Source: Halodurantibacterium daqingensis
GTDB taxonomy: Bacteria; Pseudomonadota; Alphaproteobacteria; Rhodobacterales; Rhodobacteraceae
DNA length: 64,000 nucleotides
Assembly: GCF_042666235.1 (NCBI RefSeq)
Contig: NZ_JBHTFQ010000005.1
Span: 186,001-250,000, forward strand
Direction of reading: 5' to 3'
The position numbers were made by a program, and so were the translations under genes. The notes under the pieces were generated by a model. That model ran no database searches. It was not told where the DNA came from and saw only the letters and a program-made list of their open reading frames with translations. Positions within the stretch are counted from its first letter, which is position 1, and each line of letters starts with the position of its first letter. This document shows positions 45,606-53,630 of this stretch, in pieces.

Positions 45606-46166
45606 ATGCACGACATCACCGGAAAACGCATCGCCATTCTTGCGACCGATGGCTACGAACAGTCCGAACTCGAGGTCCCGCGCGACCAGCTGCGCGCCGC
45701 TGGCGCCACGGTCGAGATCATCGCGCCCAAGGGCGGCGAGATCAAGAGCTGGGACAAGGACGACTGGGGCCGCGCGGCACCGGTGGATCGCGAACTGTCC
45801 CAGGCACGGGCCGAGGAATATGACGCGCTGGTGCTTCCGGGCGGGCAGATCAACCCGGACGTGCTGCGGGCAGATGCCCAGGCCCTGGCCTTCATCAAGG
45901 CCTTCTGGGCCGACAAGAAGGTGATCGGCGCGATCTGCCATGCGCCCTGGCTTCTGATCGAGACCGGCGTGGTCGCGGGGCGCCGCGTGACCTCCTACCA
46001 CTCGATCAAGACCGATGTCATCAACGCCGGAGGCAAATGGGAAGACAGCGCCGTCGTCACCGACCAGGGCCTGGTAACCAGCCGCAATCCGGGGGATCTT
46101 GACGCCTTCTGCGCGAAACTCGCCGAAGAAATCCGTGAGGGCCGCCACGAACGGCGGGCCGCCTGA
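45606..46166 (+). CDS. DJ-1/PfpI family protein (PfpI/YhbO type)
   Basis: 186 residues. The nucleophile elbow carries Cys111-His112 (IGAICHAPWLLIE) with Glu18 (GYEQSELEVP) near it, the usual DJ-1 arrangement. Length and the KSWDKDDWG segment match the PfpI/YhbO subgroup of bacterial deglycase or chaperone-type stress proteins. The ATG at 45606 has GGAGG 7 bases upstream. It is divergent from the amidoligase gene, 142 bases apart, and is followed by a zinc-ribbon miniprotein gene on the same strand. Catalytic role in this subgroup is debated. Confidence 0.9.
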   Translation: MHDITGKRIAILATDGYEQSELEVPRDQLRAAGATVEIIAPKGGEIKSWDKDDWGRAAPVDRELSQARAEEYDALVLPGGQINPDVLRADAQALAFIKAFWADKKVIGAICHAPWLLIETGVVAGRRVTSYHSIKTDVINAGGKWEDSAVVTDQGLVTSRNPGDLDAFCAKLAEEIREGRHERRAA

Positions 46167-46222
46167 TCCGGGCGCCGGGGCCACGCGCCCCGGCACCCTT
46201 CTTTGGAAACGAAGGTACTCCC

Positions 46223-46381
46223 ATGACGACCAGCGACAATCCTGAAGAAGTCCCCCCCGGCACCCCCGGCGCGGGCGAGGACCTGTGCCGCCGCTGTGCG
46301 GGCCGAGGCCATGTGGACGGCAAGACCTGTCCGGAGTGCGATGGCAGCGGCAAGGTCATCGCGCCGATCGGCGGCGCCTGA
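46223..46381 (+). CDS. Zinc-ribbon miniprotein, DnaJ-type CxxCxGxG
   Basis: 52 residues, too short for usual gene finding. An acidic, Pro-rich N terminus is followed by CRRCAGRGHVDGKTCPECDG and SGKV. These are two CxxC knuckles with Gly spacing, as in the zinc domain of DnaJ and in small molybdenum or metallochaperone-type proteins. It starts at ATG 46223 with GAAGG upstream, 56 bases after the PfpI stop, so the two may be cotranscribed. The four Cys very likely bind one zinc. Function is unknown. Confidence 0.7.
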   Translation: MTTSDNPEEVPPGTPGAGEDLCRRCAGRGHVDGKTCPECDGSGKVIAPIGGA

Positions 46382-46384
46382 TCG

Positions 46385-48982
46385 CTAGCGGGCAATCACC
46401 CCCCGCGCACCCCCTGCCACCAGCAGCGCCGCATCCGCGAGCGGCAGCAGCGGCGTCGTGGCGCCCGGGGCGGCAAGGTAGCGGGGCCGCCATTGCGGGC
46501 CGAATTTGGCCTTGAACGCGCGCAGGCCGGTAAAGTTGTAGAAATCTCCGCCGTGCCGGAACAGTGCCGCACCGAAGCGATCCCAGAGGCGGCGGCTCTT
46601 GCGGGGTTCCAGCCCGGCGAGGGGCGCCATGCCCAGCGAAAAGCGCCGCACGCCCCGCGCCGCCAGTTGCAACATCAGTTCCGTGAACAGGAATTCCATC
46701 ACCCCCGCCGGCGCGGCACCCGAATGGCGCATCAGATCCAGCGAGGCATTCTGCCCACTGCCCGTCACCATGAGGTTGGCAAAGGCGACAATCCGCCCCT
46801 CGTGCCGCACGACGGCGACTGGCCAGCGGCCCAGCCAGTCAGGATCGAAGCGGCCGACGGAGAAACCCTTTTCACGCACCTTCTTGCCGGACAGCCACTG
46901 ATCGGAAACCTCGCGCAGCGCCGCAATCAGATCCGCCGAATGGGGCGGTGCGAGGATCTCGAGCGTCAGCCCGTCGCGCAGCGCACGGGCATGGGCCGCG
47001 CGCAGCTTCTTGCGCGCGGGGCCGTCGAGCGTGAACGTCGTCAGGTCCACCACCGCCTCCTCGCCCAGCTTGAACAGGCCAAGGCCCAGCTCCAGCATCA
47101 GCGGCAGGTCTTGCTCGCCCACCTCGTAGAACACCGGGCGGGCGCCCGCCCGGCGCGCGGAATCGACAAAGGTGAAGGCAAGATCTGCCCGCGCCTCGGG
47201 CGGGCCGCTTGGGGCGCCAAGCGCAATCCACGACCGCCCCTGCACCCCGAACATCAGCATCGCGTCGCCCTCGTCCGAAAAGATCAGCGTCTTGTCCCCG
47301 GTCAGGGCGAAGCCGAGGTCGGGATCCTCGGAGGCAGCAACAAGCGCCGCCGCCCGCGCAAGATCCTCGGCGGTGGGCGGGGCTGGCCGCAACCGCGGCG
47401 CCCGCAAAAGCAGCCATAACGTCCAGACACCCACGGCAAGGCTTGCCACCAGTCCCGCGCGCAACGCCCGCGGCGCATCGGCATCGACCGCGAACTGCCA
47501 CCAGAGTTCATGCGCGTAGGGCGTGCTGCGATGGGCAAAGAACAGCACGAAGCCAAAGGCAGCAACTGCCCCGGCCACAAGCGCCATCCAGGGCGGTGTC
47601 ATGGCGGCATGGGTCAGACGCGTGCGACGGTTGAAGCTGCGCCGAAAAGGCAGCAGCAACAGCGCCGCCCCTGCCAGGGCAATGGCCCGTGACAGGTCCG
47701 GCCCCTGAACCAGCGCCACGCCGATCCCCACGCCGATTGCGGCAAGCGCCAGCAGAAAGGCGCCTTCGCTCCGGCGGGCAACGCCAAGTGCCAGCACGAC
47801 AAGCGCCGCTCCAAGCGCGCTGGTAAGCAGCGCGCTGCCCTCAAGGAAGGCCAGAGGAAACAGTTCTTCCAGCGCATCGGCCGCACCCGAATGGCGCGGG
47901 ATCAAGGCCGAAAACGTCATCCAGAGCCCCGATCCCACGATCATTACCGCAAGCACCAGCGGTGCGAGCGGTTCAACCGCCCTGAGCGCAGGCTCGGCGG
48001 CAGCGACAAGACCTCCGGGCCGCAGCCGCGACAGATGTCCGCCGAGCTTCATCGCCTCGTAGAGGGCAAGCACCAGAAGGGCGAGGGTGAAGGGCAGGAT
48101 GAAATAGATGATGCGGTAAAGCAGCAGCGCCGCCGCAACCGACTCGACCGGCGTGCCGGCGGGAAGCGCGGCGATGACCACGGTCTCGAACACGCCGATC
48201 CCGCCCGGGACATGGCTGATGATGCCCGCCATCGTCGCGGCGGCAAAGATGGCAAGAAAGGTGAAGAAGCCGACCCCGGTAGGCGGCAACAGCAGGTAAA
48301 GCGTCAGCGCGGAAAAGGTGATGTCGGCAAGGCTGAACAGGACCTGCGCCGCAAGCACCGGCGGTGAAGGCGCCCGCACCGAGAGCCTGCCAAGGCGCAA
48401 AACCGATCTGCGCCAGGCGGCAAAGATCAGGGGCAGCGTCATGATCAGGATACCCAGCAGGGCCCCGGCGCGCACGATCCCCGTGCTGAAGGGCAGCACC
48501 GCCGCCAGCGCATCGGGGTGCGCGGCCAGCGCGGCAAGGCCCACCACCGTTGCCGCAAGGCCGAAGGAAACGGCGGCAAAGGTGGAAACCTTGGCAACCT
48601 GATAGGCATCAAGCCCCAGCCCCGAATAGATGCGCCAGCGCACCGCACCACCCGACAGGGCCGAGAGCCCCATCGTGTTCCCGAAGGCATAGGCCATCAA
48701 TCCGCCGGTCAGAACCACCGGCAGCGGCAGCGGCCGCCCGATGTAACGCAGCGCCGACCAGTCATAGCCTGCAAGCGCGAGATAACCGCAGAGCGTCGCA
48801 CCGACCGCGATGGCCAGCGTGCTCCAGCGGGTCGCGCGGATCTGCGCCTGCACATCCGCCAGATCGACGGGCGCAAGCAGATGGTAAAGTGCCGTGACGC
48901 CCAGCAGGAACAGGCCCCCCGCCACAAGGAAGGGCAACAACGCCCTGACCCGGGTCCAGCGGCTGATATGCGGCGGTTCCAC
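46385..48982 (-). CDS. mprF: Phosphatidylglycerol lysyltransferase/flippase (MprF)
   Basis: 865 residues, the length of bifunctional MprF. The N-terminal two thirds (about 1-540) hold around 14 TM helices with the flippase-domain segment GNTMGLSALSGGAVRWRIYS and HVPGGIGVFE. The C-terminal cytosolic DUF2156 domain (about 560-850) is the aminoacyl-tRNA-dependent transferase, with RRFSLGMAPLAGLE and FYNFTGLRAFKAKFGPQW typical of it. It adds Lys or Ala to phosphatidylglycerol and flips the product, lowering surface negative charge. The GTG at 48982 has GGGAG 6 bases upstream. The stop is 3 bases from the convergent miniprotein stop. Confidence 0.93.
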   Translation of the reverse strand: MEPPHISRWTRVRALLPFLVAGGLFLLGVTALYHLLAPVDLADVQAQIRATRWSTLAIAVGATLCGYLALAGYDWSALRYIGRPLPLPVVLTGGLMAYAFGNTMGLSALSGGAVRWRIYSGLGLDAYQVAKVSTFAAVSFGLAATVVGLAALAAHPDALAAVLPFSTGIVRAGALLGILIMTLPLIFAAWRRSVLRLGRLSVRAPSPPVLAAQVLFSLADITFSALTLYLLLPPTGVGFFTFLAIFAAATMAGIISHVPGGIGVFETVVIAALPAGTPVESVAAALLLYRIIYFILPFTLALLVLALYEAMKLGGHLSRLRPGGLVAAAEPALRAVEPLAPLVLAVMIVGSGLWMTFSALIPRHSGAADALEELFPLAFLEGSALLTSALGAALVVLALGVARRSEGAFLLALAAIGVGIGVALVQGPDLSRAIALAGAALLLLPFRRSFNRRTRLTHAAMTPPWMALVAGAVAAFGFVLFFAHRSTPYAHELWWQFAVDADAPRALRAGLVASLAVGVWTLWLLLRAPRLRPAPPTAEDLARAAALVAASEDPDLGFALTGDKTLIFSDEGDAMLMFGVQGRSWIALGAPSGPPEARADLAFTFVDSARRAGARPVFYEVGEQDLPLMLELGLGLFKLGEEAVVDLTTFTLDGPARKKLRAAHARALRDGLTLEILAPPHSADLIAALREVSDQWLSGKKVREKGFSVGRFDPDWLGRWPVAVVRHEGRIVAFANLMVTGSGQNASLDLMRHSGAAPAGVMEFLFTELMLQLAARGVRRFSLGMAPLAGLEPRKSRRLWDRFGAALFRHGGDFYNFTGLRAFKAKFGPQWRPRYLAAPGATTPLLPLADAALLVAGGARGVIAR

Positions 48983-49064
48983 AGGCGCTCCCGTCCTTTG
49001 CTGACCCCGCGCGACCTATAGGCCCAAGGGCACTGCCGTCGCAACAGGCTTGCGCACCGGCGCG

Positions 49065-50159
49065 TCAGAACAACGACAACTGGTCCCCCGGCCTGGGCGG
49101 CACTCTGAAAAGCGTTGTGGCAAGCGGCGGCAGCGCACGGTCGAGGCCAAGCCTCCGCGCCGTGATCGTGAACCGTTGCCGCAGAAGCGCCGCCCATTGC
49201 CCCTGCCCCGTCATCCGCGTGCCGAAGGCAGGATCATAGTCGCGCCCGCCATGCAGTTCACGGACGCGCCCCATCACCCGTGCCGCCCGCCCCGGAAAGG
49301 CCGCCGCCAGCCAGTCGCGGAACAGCGGCGCCACTTCGCGCGGCAGGCGCAGGGGAATGCAGCTTGCGCCAACGGCGCCAGCCCGTGCCGCAGCCGCCAA
49401 GATCGCCTCGAGTTCGTGATCGGTCAGGGCCGGCACCACCGGCGCAACCATGACCCGCACCGGGATCCCCGCCTCGGTCAGCGCCGAAATGGTCCGCAAC
49501 CGGCGCTCCGGGGCGGGAACGCGCGGCTCCATCGCGCGGGCAGTCGCAGGATCGAAGGTCGTCACCGAAATGCCCACCCGCACCAGCCCCCGCGCCGCCA
49601 TGTCCGACAGGATGTCCCGATCCCGCTCGATCAGGCTGCCCTTGGTAACGATCGCGACCGGATGATTGAAATCGCTCAGCACCCGCAGCACGCCACGCAT
49701 GATCTCGCGCTCCTTCTCGATCGGCTGATAGGGGTCGGTGTTGGTGCCGATGGCAATGACCCGTGGCAGGTAACCCCTTGCCGAAAGCTCTTGCGCAAGG
49801 CGCCGGGGCGCTTCGGGGCGGGCGATCAGCCGGCTTTCGAAATCCAACCCGGGCGAGAGGCCGAGATAGGCGTGGCTGGGCCGGGCAAAGCAGTAGATGC
49901 AGCCGTGTTCGCAGCCCCGATACGGATTGATCGACTGCGCGAACCCTATATCGGGGGAGGTATTGCGCGTGATGATCTGACGCGGGTTTTCGTCGCTGAC
50001 CTCGGTACGCAGGGGCGGCAGCGGCTCTGCTTCCCACCCGTCATCGACCAGACTGCGATCAAATCGTTCGAACCGGTTCACGGGGTTTCCCCTCGCCGCC
50101 CGCCCGGGAGTGGGTTGCCGAGCCGGAAGACGATGTGTGTCAAGATCAGGATGGTCCAT
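49065..50159 (-). CDS. Radical SAM protein, PA0069/SplB-like family, probable SOS gene
   Basis: 364 residues from the ATG at 50159. The cluster motif is Cys83-x3-Cys87-x2-Cys90 (GCEHGCIYC), and INPYRGCEHGCIYCFARPSHAYLG is the marker of the PA0069 family. IGTNTDPYQPIEKE and TKGSLIERD follow as in spore photoproduct lyase relatives. The reaction is unknown. The ATG at 50159 is preferred over one at 50177 because the latter lies inside a LexA-type box; no clear ribosome site exists, so the message may be nearly leaderless. The damage-type control suggests a role after DNA damage, which is inference. Confidence 0.87.
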   Translation of the reverse strand: MDHPDLDTHRLPARQPTPGRAARGNPVNRFERFDRSLVDDGWEAEPLPPLRTEVSDENPRQIITRNTSPDIGFAQSINPYRGCEHGCIYCFARPSHAYLGLSPGLDFESRLIARPEAPRRLAQELSARGYLPRVIAIGTNTDPYQPIEKEREIMRGVLRVLSDFNHPVAIVTKGSLIERDRDILSDMAARGLVRVGISVTTFDPATARAMEPRVPAPERRLRTISALTEAGIPVRVMVAPVVPALTDHELEAILAAAARAGAVGASCIPLRLPREVAPLFRDWLAAAFPGRAARVMGRVRELHGGRDYDPAFGTRMTGQGQWAALLRQRFTITARRLGLDRALPPLATTLFRVPPRPGDQLSLF

Positions 50160-50171
50160 GTCCAACAAATA

Positions 50172-50186
50172 GAACATTACGCGAAC
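50172..50186 (-). promoter_or_regulatory. LexA (SOS) box, alphaproteobacterial type
   Basis: Minus strand GTTC-GCGTAAT-GTTC, an exact match to the GTTC-N7-GTTC direct repeat bound by LexA in Rhodobacter and relatives. It ends 13 bases before the preferred ATG of the radical SAM gene and would overlap its promoter (possible -35 TTGCGG just upstream). Confidence 0.7.
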
Positions 50187-50516
50187 ATACCGCAAGTCTT
50201 ATCGGACTGCGCCAGCGCCCGGCTGGCAAGCGTGCCGCGATGACCCCCGAGTCCGCGTGCGCGCCCGCCTGCACCACGTCCTGCCCTGGATCCGGCCGGA
50301 ACAGACAGCACGCGCCCGACCGCCCGTTGCAGGGACAGCGAAACGTCGTTCTGGCCCCGGATGGAGCCGCAGGCACTGTCACGCTGCTCCGGAACGCCCG
50401 GCCGATCAGTCCCGGCAGCCAGACCGATCATCACGTTCCGGCATGAGCAGGGCCACAAGTTAAGAATGGCGCAGCCCCGCGCGATGGGCTAGCGGTCAGC
50501 AATCGCGCGACAAGGA
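50187..50516. other. Intergenic region, no gene recognised
   Basis: About 330 bases between the SOS box and rarD. Short frames on both strands give Arg/Pro/Ala-rich peptides without recognisable similarity. No tRNA or terminator hairpin with a T tract was seen. Confidence 0.55.
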
Positions 50517-50525
50517 ATGCTGGTG

Positions 50526-51503
50526 ATGCAGAACGAGGACAGCCTCAAGGGTCTGGGCCTGGCCCTGACGGCCTATCTCATCTGGGGCGTGATGCCGCTT
50601 TACATGAAGGCGCTTGCGCATATTCCGGCCTCTGAAGTGATCGCGCACCGGGTAATCTGGTCGGTTCCCATTGCGGCGATCGTGCTTTGGGCAAGCGGGC
50701 GAACCGGGGATCTGCGCCGTGCGCTGCGCAGCCCGCGAACCCTTGGCATGGCCGCGATCACGGCGGCGCTGATCTCGGTCAACTGGGGGATCTATGTCTG
50801 GGCCATCGGCGCGGGGCACGCCCTGGATGCCGCGCTTGGCTATTACATCAACCCGTTGTTCAGCGTTCTGCTGGGCGCGATCGTGCTGGGCGAACGGCTG
50901 AGCCCGGCGCAGATCGTCGCGCTGGTGCTTGCGGCCGCGGCGGTGATCGTGCTGACCGTCGAGGCGGGGCGCGTGCCGATGGTCGCCCTGGGCCTCACGC
51001 TGAGCTGGGGCGCCTATGCCTACTTGAAGAAGTCCTTGCCGGTGGAGCCGAACCAGGGCTTTCTGCTCGAGGTGCTGCTGCTCCTTCTTCCGGCGCTTGC
51101 CTATCTTGGCTGGCTGACGGCCACGGGGCGCGGGCACTTCCTGGAGGGTGAGGCCCTCGACAGCTGGCTTCTGTTCGGTTGTGGCGCGGTGACGGCCGGG
51201 CCACTGCTGATCTATGCACACGGCGCCAAGCTCTTGCGGCTGTCGACCATCGGCATCCTGCAATATGTGACGCCGACGCTCATCTTTCTTGTCGCGGTCC
51301 TCATCTTCAACGAGCCCTTCGGTCAGGCGCGCATGATCGCCTTCCCGATGATCTGGGCGGCGCTGGTCATCTACAGCATCGCCCTTCTGCGGCAGGTCCG
51401 CGCGCGGTCCGACGTGCAGCGCAGCCGCGCTGCGCCTCGCACCGCCGGAACGGACGCTACCGGCCCCCAGATGACCGGGGGCAGCGCAGGCCCTACAGCA
51501 TGA
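50526..51503 (+). CDS. rarD: EamA-family transporter RarD
   Basis: 325 residues, ten TM helices of the drug/metabolite transporter superfamily. LTAYLIWGVMPLYMKAL at the N terminus, SVNWGIYVWAI, ALGYYINPLFSVLLG and LQYVTPTLIFLVAVLIFNEPF are all RarD signatures. The ATG at 50526 is preferred over 50517 because AAGGA at 50512-50516 is then 9 bases away. The role is poorly known; chloramphenicol-sensitivity annotation comes from distant relatives. A hydrophilic C-terminal tail of about 35 residues overlaps the convergent TRAP gene by 11 bases. Confidence 0.9.
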   Translation: MQNEDSLKGLGLALTAYLIWGVMPLYMKALAHIPASEVIAHRVIWSVPIAAIVLWASGRTGDLRRALRSPRTLGMAAITAALISVNWGIYVWAIGAGHALDAALGYYINPLFSVLLGAIVLGERLSPAQIVALVLAAAAVIVLTVEAGRVPMVALGLTLSWGAYAYLKKSLPVEPNQGFLLEVLLLLLPALAYLGWLTATGRGHFLEGEALDSWLLFGCGAVTAGPLLIYAHGAKLLRLSTIGILQYVTPTLIFLVAVLIFNEPFGQARMIAFPMIWAALVIYSIALLRQVRARSDVQRSRAAPRTAGTDATGPQMTGGSAGPTA

Positions 51504-52851
51504 CCGAAGGAAGCCACAGCACCAGATCGGGGATCAGGAACACCAGAAGAACCGCCAGAACCTGCAGCAACACGAAGGGAATGACCCCCTTGTAGATATC
51601 GATGATCGTCACTTCACGCGGCGCGACGCCCTTCAGGTAGAACAACGAAAATCCCACCGGCGGCGTGAGGAACGAGGTCTGCAGCGTTACCGCGAACAGC
51701 ACGATGAACCAGATCTGGTCAAAGCCAAGGGCCGAGACCACCGGCGCGACCAGCGGCAGCATGATCAGCGAAATCTCGAGCCAGTCGAGGAAGAAGCCGG
51801 CGAGGAAGGCGATGAACAGGATTGCCAGCACGATGCCGTTCGGACTGAAGGGCAGGCTTTGCAGGGCGCTGCTGATGAATTCGTCACCCCCCAGCTGCCG
51901 CATCACCACGGCAAACAAGGTCGCGCCAAGGAAGATGCCGAAGATGAAGGCGGTGGTCAGCGAGGTCTTGATACCCACTTCCCGCAGCACCGCCCAACTC
52001 AGCCGTCCATTCGCCGCCGCAAGCAAGGTTGCGCCAAAGGCACCCACGCCCGAAGCCTCGGTCGGGGTGGCAAAGCCGAAGAAGATCGATCCAAGGACCG
52101 CGAAGATCAGCAGAAGCGGCGGCACCACCGCCAGCAGCGTGTCCAGAACCAGCCGCGCCGTGACGGGCGGCAGCCCTGTAGGCGCCGGCGCCAGATTGCG
52201 GGACAACGCCGCGGCCGCAAGGATATAGACGATGTAGAGCACGCCCAGCATCAGCCCCGGAATCAGCGCGCCCATGAACAGGTTGCCCACGGAAACCGAC
52301 ATCTGGTCCGCCATGATGATCAGCATGATCGAGGGCGGGATCAGGATGCCCAGCGTGCCCGCCGAACAGATCACCCCCGAGGCAAAGCCCTTGTTGTAGC
52401 CCTGTTGCAGCATGATCGGCATCGACAGCATCGCCAACAGCACGACCGAGGCGCCGACGATCCCGGTCGAGGCAGCCAGCAGGATCCCGATCAGCACCAC
52501 CCCCAGCGCGAGCCCGCCCCGGAACCGCCCGAACAGCTGCACGAAGTTCGACATGAGTTTCTCGGTCACGCCGGACCGTTCCAGCATCAGCCCCATGAAG
52601 ATGAACATCGGCAGCGCCACGAGAATCCAGTTCGACATCTGCCCGTAGATCCGCTGCACGAAGATGCCGAAGATCCGCATGTCGGTCAGGAAGAAGGTAT
52701 CCCAGCCGAACCAGTCGCTGCCGAGGATGGCAATGAAACTGAACAGGATCGAGACGCCTGCCAGCGCCCATGCCACCGGAAAGCCGGTGAAGATCAGTGC
52801 AATGAACGACACAAGCATTGCAACAACGAGGATTTCGTTGGTTTCGAGCAT
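51493..52851 (-). CDS. TRAP transporter large permease (DctM family)
   Basis: 452 residues, about 12 TM helices, close in type to the permease at 41581-42969. Both carry SFLTPPxGFxLFYLKG/LRG and ASTGIVGASVV-type motifs, and GFATPTEASGVGAFGA is present. Last gene of the dctP-dctQ-dctM operon, starting 74 bases after the small-permease stop. Confidence 0.92.
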   Translation of the reverse strand: MLETNEILVVAMLVSFIALIFTGFPVAWALAGVSILFSFIAILGSDWFGWDTFFLTDMRIFGIFVQRIYGQMSNWILVALPMFIFMGLMLERSGVTEKLMSNFVQLFGRFRGGLALGVVLIGILLAASTGIVGASVVLLAMLSMPIMLQQGYNKGFASGVICSAGTLGILIPPSIMLIIMADQMSVSVGNLFMGALIPGLMLGVLYIVYILAAAALSRNLAPAPTGLPPVTARLVLDTLLAVVPPLLLIFAVLGSIFFGFATPTEASGVGAFGATLLAAANGRLSWAVLREVGIKTSLTTAFIFGIFLGATLFAVVMRQLGGDEFISSALQSLPFSPNGIVLAILFIAFLAGFFLDWLEISLIMLPLVAPVVSALGFDQIWFIVLFAVTLQTSFLTPPVGFSLFYLKGVAPREVTIIDIYKGVIPFVLLQVLAVLLVFLIPDLVLWLPSVML

Positions 52852-52925
52852 CTCGACGGTCTCCCTGCGCCGCGCCTCTGGCCACGGCTGCCGATGTTGG
52901 TGGTCCGGCCTTCTGGCCGTTTGGG

Positions 52926-53519
52926 TCAGCGCGGCCCGGACGGGCGCGGCAGACCAAAGAGAAAGGCCGTCACCCGCAGGAAGCGGGCGAAGGCCGCCAG
53001 GCCGATATAGGTGAAGGCGATGATGATCACCGACTTGATCGCCCAGCGGTTGGTCAATCCGCCCGGGGCCGCCGAGGCCTCGTTGCGCACCCAGGCGCGT
53101 TCGACAAAGGGTATGGCATAGGAAATGATCAGATAGATCAGCGGGAATACCAGCAGCAGCAGCCCGAGAAACTCGATCACCGCGCGAGTCCGGGCGCTGA
53201 AGGTGCCCGCCAGCACGTCAACCCGCACATGGCTGTCATGCAGGATCGCATAGCCGATGGCGATCATGAAACCGACCGAATACATGTGCCACTGCATTTC
53301 CTCGATCCAGATGTAGTTGGTCGAGAGGGCGTAGCGCATCGCCACGTTGCAGACGATCACCAGAACCAGCACCAGCCAGATCCAGTTGACCAGTGATGCG
53401 ATGGCCAGCAGCACGGCTTCGATCCGGTCCGACAGCCAGGTGCGCGGAAAGTCCAGCCCTTCGCTGCGCGCCGAGGCCTGTTCAACCTGGTCAAGGTCAA
53501 GCTTGATCTCGCTTGTCAT
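52926..53519 (-). CDS. TRAP transporter small permease (DctQ family)
   Basis: 197 residues, with a 35-residue hydrophilic N terminus then four TM helices. IEEMQWHMYSVGFMIAIGYAILHDSHVRVDVLAG is the typical DctQ core, and the same region ends SYAIPFVERAWVRNEASAAPGGL, as in the small permease at 42974-43525. Second gene of the operon. Confidence 0.9.
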   Translation of the reverse strand: MTSEIKLDLDQVEQASARSEGLDFPRTWLSDRIEAVLLAIASLVNWIWLVLVLVIVCNVAMRYALSTNYIWIEEMQWHMYSVGFMIAIGYAILHDSHVRVDVLAGTFSARTRAVIEFLGLLLLVFPLIYLIISYAIPFVERAWVRNEASAAPGGLTNRWAIKSVIIIAFTYIGLAAFARFLRVTAFLFGLPRPSGPR

Positions 53520-53577
53520 CCTGAAACCGCCTCCTCGCGGTCATGCGGGCATCCGCGGGGATGCCGGACATCAGAAG

Positions 53578-53625
53578 GCGGCCCGCAAATGTTTCGCGGG
53601 CCGCGGGCGCCGTTCGGGCGGCGCC
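53578..53625 (-). other. Double hairpin between TRAP receptor and permease genes
   Basis: Two adjacent perfect stem-loops: GCGGCCCGC/GCGGGCCGC (53578-53586 with 53596-53604) and GGCGCCG/CGGCGCC (53606-53612 with 53619-53625). They follow the receptor gene stop by a few bases. No T tract follows. They probably stabilise the receptor mRNA or attenuate read-through into the permease genes, as often seen in binding-protein operons. Confidence 0.55.
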
Positions 53626-53630
53626 GTCTG

